Shown piece by piece: positions 6,979-9,415 of a stretch of 9,415 nucleotides of DNA (position 1 is its first letter; every line of letters starts with the position of its first letter). This DNA comes from Candidatus Fermentithermobacillaceae bacterium UBA3907 (GTDB lineage: Bacteria; Bacillota; Sulfobacillia; Fermentithermobacillales; Fermentithermobacillaceae): the NCBI GenBank assembly GCA_002391545.1, contig DGFF01000015.1, positions 1 through 9,415 on the forward strand, read 5' to 3'. The position numbers were made by a program, and so were the translations under genes. The notes under the pieces were generated by a model. That model did no database searches and was not told where the DNA came from. It saw nothing but the letters and a program-made list of their open reading frames with translations.

Positions 6979-8119
6979 ACTCGTCCCTCCTCAGTATTGC
7001 AAAGCTAGCTACACAGAAAACCGCTGAGATGAGGCATAGCATCCCTATATTAATGAAGAACCGACGATGGGTATCGAATACGTAGAGACTGTAGAAGGCA
7101 TCAGCTATAAGAGCAGCGGGGTTTATGTAGGAAAGGAAGGGTACCTTCACCGAAACGATGTACTTCATATCAACCCACATCAAACCCGCCAAAAAACTCA
7201 TTGCCATAGTCGACCCAATCAGGATCCCTGTCTTCACACCCTCATGTCCACGTACTAACGTGCCTATGAAGCTTCCATATGAAACGCCCGCTATGCACCC
7301 AGCCAGACAGGTCAGCATCACGTAACCAATTTGACTGCCAAACTTAACTCCCAATGCAAGGGAGAGATAGGCTAAGAGAATCAATATCTCAAAAAAACTT
7401 ATCACTAAAGCCGCTGCCGAATCTGCTAGGACTACCACCATCTTGTGAGTAGGTGCAACGCTCCGCCGCGCGCCCAGATCGGAGAGATCTGCTTGAATAT
7501 CGGTGGCATTGCGCAGACCCCAGGAATGGCTATACATACAAGCCATAGCCAAGAGTGCGTAGAAATAGACGAGGTTCATATTTGGAACAACACCCGAAAA
7601 AGATATCTGCTCTGTGTAGTCCCTTCGGTAACCATTTTCGCTTTGCATTCCTTCTATGAGGTCAGAAACAACCTGGGGATTCCTCGATATTATGTTAGCA
7701 ACAGTCTTAGTTGTCTGTAGGTGCTCATCTAGGATCATCTTAAGTATGCTCTGATATATGCCCGGTTCCTTTACTGTGAGTCTTACAGGTTCGCCTGCGG
7801 TTATGATGCCCGAAACCGCTCCTTCATTGAGTAACTCCTCAGCACCTTTTTCATCGGCATAGACCGGGTCAAGCATGTGATTTTGTCCTGCCGAAGACAA
7901 TTCCTCCAAGATAGCCTGCAGGGATGGATCATTTCTGTAATCTTCGTTATCTACCACGGCTACTTCTATGGGCTGAAACTTCTCTGATTCGGTAGTCAGA
8001 TGACCAAAGGCAACGTGAAACATGGTGCCCAGTAGAATCGAGAAAATAAGGGTCCAGAAAACCAAATCCCTATCCCGAACAAGACATTTCAGCCTGTAGC
8101 TAAACACGTGCCCAAACAT
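6965..8119 (-). CDS. ABC-2 type exporter permease, first subunit
   Basis: A 384-residue ABC-2 permease with the same layout as its downstream paralogue. A first membrane segment (about 18-38) is followed by an extracytoplasmic domain (about 40-180, opening with the family-typical IEVAVVDNED) and membrane segments near 181-199, 226-256, 262-288, 298-316 and 354-376. The frame stays open upstream to an ATG at 8176, but that would add 19 acidic residues before the membrane anchor and overlap the ATPase gene by 44 bases. The ATG at 8119 has AGGAGG (8128-8133) at 8 bases and leaves a 13-base gap after the ATPase stop, so it is preferred. It is the middle gene of the exporter operon and overlaps the next gene by 14 bases. 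Confidence 0.92.
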   Translation of the reverse strand: MFGHVFSYRLKCLVRDRDLVFWTLIFSILLGTMFHVAFGHLTTESEKFQPIEVAVVDNEDYRNDPSLQAILEELSSAGQNHMLDPVYADEKGAEELLNEGAVSGIITAGEPVRLTVKEPGIYQSILKMILDEHLQTTKTVANIISRNPQVVSDLIEGMQSENGYRRDYTEQISFSGVVPNMNLVYFYALLAMACMYSHSWGLRNATDIQADLSDLGARRSVAPTHKMVVVLADSAAALVISFFEILILLAYLSLALGVKFGSQIGYVMLTCLAGCIAGVSYGSFIGTLVRGHEGVKTGILIGSTMAMSFLAGLMWVDMKYIVSVKVPFLSYINPAALIADAFYSLYVFDTHRRFFINIGMLCLISAVFCVASFAILRRDEYASI

Positions 8120-8127
8120 TTCCTCAT

Positions 8128-8133
8128 CCTCCT
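8128..8133 (-). promoter_or_regulatory. Shine-Dalgarno site that sets the first permease start
   Basis: Minus-strand AGGAGG, 8 bases before the ATG at 8119. It touches the stop codon of the ATPase gene (8133-8135), the usual picture of a tightly packed operon, and argues against the longer reading from 8176. Confidence 0.85.
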
Positions 8134-9065
8134 CATTCTCTAAGCTGCTTGCCGGTAATCTCGAGGAACACATCATTTAGGGTAGGTTGCTGTGAAAACA
8201 CCCTGTTGAAAGATATCTCTCGCGATTTCAAATAGTCGAGGAGGTTAAGAAGGTTATGAAGTCCACCGTCAAAATACACCGTAAGGTGGTCATCTTCATA
8301 GTATGCTCTCGATACATTGGGGAGCTGTTGAATTCTATCAAGGTCTTCAGACTCCAATTTGTAAATCTCCACCACTACAGTTTCTCCGCTGTTCACCATA
8401 GCCTTAAGTTCCTCAATTGTGCCTGTAGCCAGCGGCTTTCCTTGATCCATGATCACCACTCGATTGCACAGTTGCTCGACTTCTTCCATGTAGTGGGAGG
8501 TATAAAGTACGGTGGTCCCTTGGCGATTGAGTTCTCGTATGCCTTCAAGAATGCTGTTTCTGCTCTGAGGATCTACGCCTACCGTAGGCTCATCTAGTAT
8601 CAGAAGTTCCGGCTTGTGGACAATGCCACATGCTATATTCAGCCTGCGCAACAATCCGCCCGAAAGTTTCCTCGGGTAGAATTTCCGAAAAGCGTCCAAT
8701 TCGACAAAGTCAATCGCTTCGTCCACTAACTGGCGACGAGCAGCAGCATCTTTGACATACAGCCCGCAGAAATAGTCTACATTTTCGTCTACCCGCAATT
8801 CTTTGAAAACAGCTACGTTTTGCATAACAATGCCAATTCTCTGTTTTATGTCATACGCATCCGGCCTCATTTCTTTCCCGAATACTCTAATAGTCCCCTT
8901 ATCGTACTTGAGCAACGATAAAACGCAGTTTATGAGAGTGGTCTTGCCCGAACCGTTAGGGCCCAGCAAACCCACGATCTCGCCTTCGCTTACCTCCAAG
9001 TTGAAATGATCCAACGCAACCAAATTCCCATACCGTTTGACCAGGCTCTGTATCTCGATGATCAT
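8133..9065 (-). CDS. ABC exporter ATP-binding protein
   Basis: A 310-residue cytoplasmic ATPase that powers the two ABC-2 permeases encoded just downstream. Motifs in order are Walker A GPNGSGKT (35-42), Q-loop Gln82, signature LSGGLLRR (134-141), Walker B LLILDEP (154-160, Glu159 catalytic), D-loop VGVDP, and H-loop His191. Residues about 220-310 form the accessory C-terminal domain (DUF4162 type) common in drug exporters of the DrrA/CcmA class. All catalytic residues are present. The set of one ATPase and two permeases of about 385-390 residues resembles the B. subtilis linearmycin exporter LnrLMN, but the substrate cannot be inferred. A GTG at 9071 is in frame but only 1 base from GGAGG (9073-9077); the ATG at 9065 is 7 bases away and is chosen. 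Confidence 0.95.
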   Translation of the reverse strand: MIIEIQSLVKRYGNLVALDHFNLEVSEGEIVGLLGPNGSGKTTLINCVLSLLKYDKGTIRVFGKEMRPDAYDIKQRIGIVMQNVAVFKELRVDENVDYFCGLYVKDAAARRQLVDEAIDFVELDAFRKFYPRKLSGGLLRRLNIACGIVHKPELLILDEPTVGVDPQSRNSILEGIRELNRQGTTVLYTSHYMEEVEQLCNRVVIMDQGKPLATGTIEELKAMVNSGETVVVEIYKLESEDLDRIQQLPNVSRAYYEDDHLTVYFDGGLHNLLNLLDYLKSREISFNRVFSQQPTLNDVFLEITGKQLRE

Positions 9066-9072
9066 AAGCACT

Positions 9073-9077
9073 CCTCC
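9073..9077 (-). promoter_or_regulatory. Shine-Dalgarno site that sets the ATPase start
   Basis: Minus-strand GGAGG, 7 bases before the ATG at 9065 and only 1 base from the alternative GTG at 9071, so it decides for the ATG. Confidence 0.8.
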
Positions 9078-9246
9078 AGACTATCGATACCATTTGACTT
9101 CTTTGACATTTTTCGAAACAGTTTTCGTGGGAAAAATCAATTGGACTCAAAAACCCAATCATGTCTAGTATCCCAGCAAATCATCACAATAGATCTGTGC
9201 GCTGGCGACCCATATCCTCTATCACCACATTACTCCTTCCGTGTTT

Positions 9247-9257
9247 CTTACGGTAAG
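9247..9257. promoter_or_regulatory. Operator-like palindrome CTTACGGTAAG
   Basis: A perfect 5-base inverted repeat around one central base. It lies just downstream of the minus-strand TATAAA (9260-9265), where a repressor would cover the transcription start of the exporter operon. It is short enough to occur by chance, and no regulator gene is in the window. Confidence 0.3.
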
Positions 9258-9358
9258 TGTTTATAATCACATTTTCGAGGTGACAGAAGTCATGAAATTA
9301 GCGATTCTACGACTATTTGTTATCTCAGTAATGCGGTAGGCACTGCGGTTGCCACCGG

Positions 9359-9378
9359 ACTTGTCTGAACTTGTCTGA
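9359..9378. repeat. Direct repeat ACTTGTCTGA x2
   Basis: Two exact adjacent copies of the 10-base unit ACTTGTCTGA in the non-coding region. They could be a tandem regulator site or a simple slippage duplication; nothing else supports either. Confidence 0.6.
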
Positions 9379-9415
9379 GTTCCGTAGAGTCATGGGATTC
9401 TAGTTGATACAACCC

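Larger units (their letters stand above)
9078..9415. other. Intergenic region upstream of the exporter operon
   Basis: No recognisable gene is present; frames are short and lack family motifs. It must hold the exporter promoter, but no minus-strand -35/-10 pair is convincing. The best -10-like site is TATAAA (9260-9265) with a poor TTCTGT 17 bases before it, and the same place reads TATAAT on the plus strand (9262-9267). It also contains a palindrome (9247-9257), a direct repeat (9359-9378), and two micro-ORFs with Shine-Dalgarno-like sequences: 9184-9228 minus, and 9292-9339 plus. Confidence 0.6.

Overview
The window looks like chromosomal DNA of a Bacillota bacterium, probably of the class Clostridia. 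The reasons are strong AGGAGG-type ribosome binding sites 7-8 bases before most starts, use of TTG starts, clear sigma-A-type TATAAT boxes, moderate base composition, and gene families common in clostridia: a DUF3887/alpha-beta hydrolase lipoprotein, a nitronate monooxygenase-like flavoprotein with a C-terminal cysteine cluster, and a CapA-like protein. This assignment is inference from style; no species marker is present.

Layout. (1) Positions 1-236, minus strand: a tRNA cluster read Tyr, then initiator fMet, then a third tRNA cut by the window edge. It is driven by a good promoter at 331-359, and a strong hairpin lies between the last two tRNAs. (2) 400-2780, minus strand: a two-gene unit, with a FabK/nitronate monooxygenase-like flavoprotein followed 17 bases later by a lipoprotein alpha/beta hydrolase. 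A TTTCCA-17-TATAAT promoter precedes it at 2837-2865. (3) 2933-4246, plus strand: a CapA/PgsA-like protein without a signal peptide, starting at TTG and followed by a hairpin terminator. (4) 4354-5622, minus strand: an ArsB/NhaD (SLC13-like) ion permease, also starting at TTG. (5) 5660-5790: an intergenic palindromic element with 25-bp perfect arms and a GGAGCAAAA tandem array beside it. (6) 5803-9065, minus strand: a tightly coupled operon of an ABC ATPase and two paralogous ABC-2 permeases with large extracytoplasmic loops. This is the layout of small-molecule or antibiotic exporters such as the B. subtilis LnrLMN type. (7) 9066-9415: non-coding upstream region with a small palindrome, a direct repeat and only doubtful micro-ORFs.

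How the genes work together: only the three ABC genes clearly form one machine (ATPase plus heterodimeric permease). The flavoprotein and hydrolase are probably co-transcribed but have no evident shared pathway. Most of the window is recognisable housekeeping or accessory content. I see no convincing new multi-gene system. The most unusual item is the palindrome and tandem-repeat element at about 5660-5790, which may act as terminator for the exporter operon while overlapping the promoter region of the permease gene.
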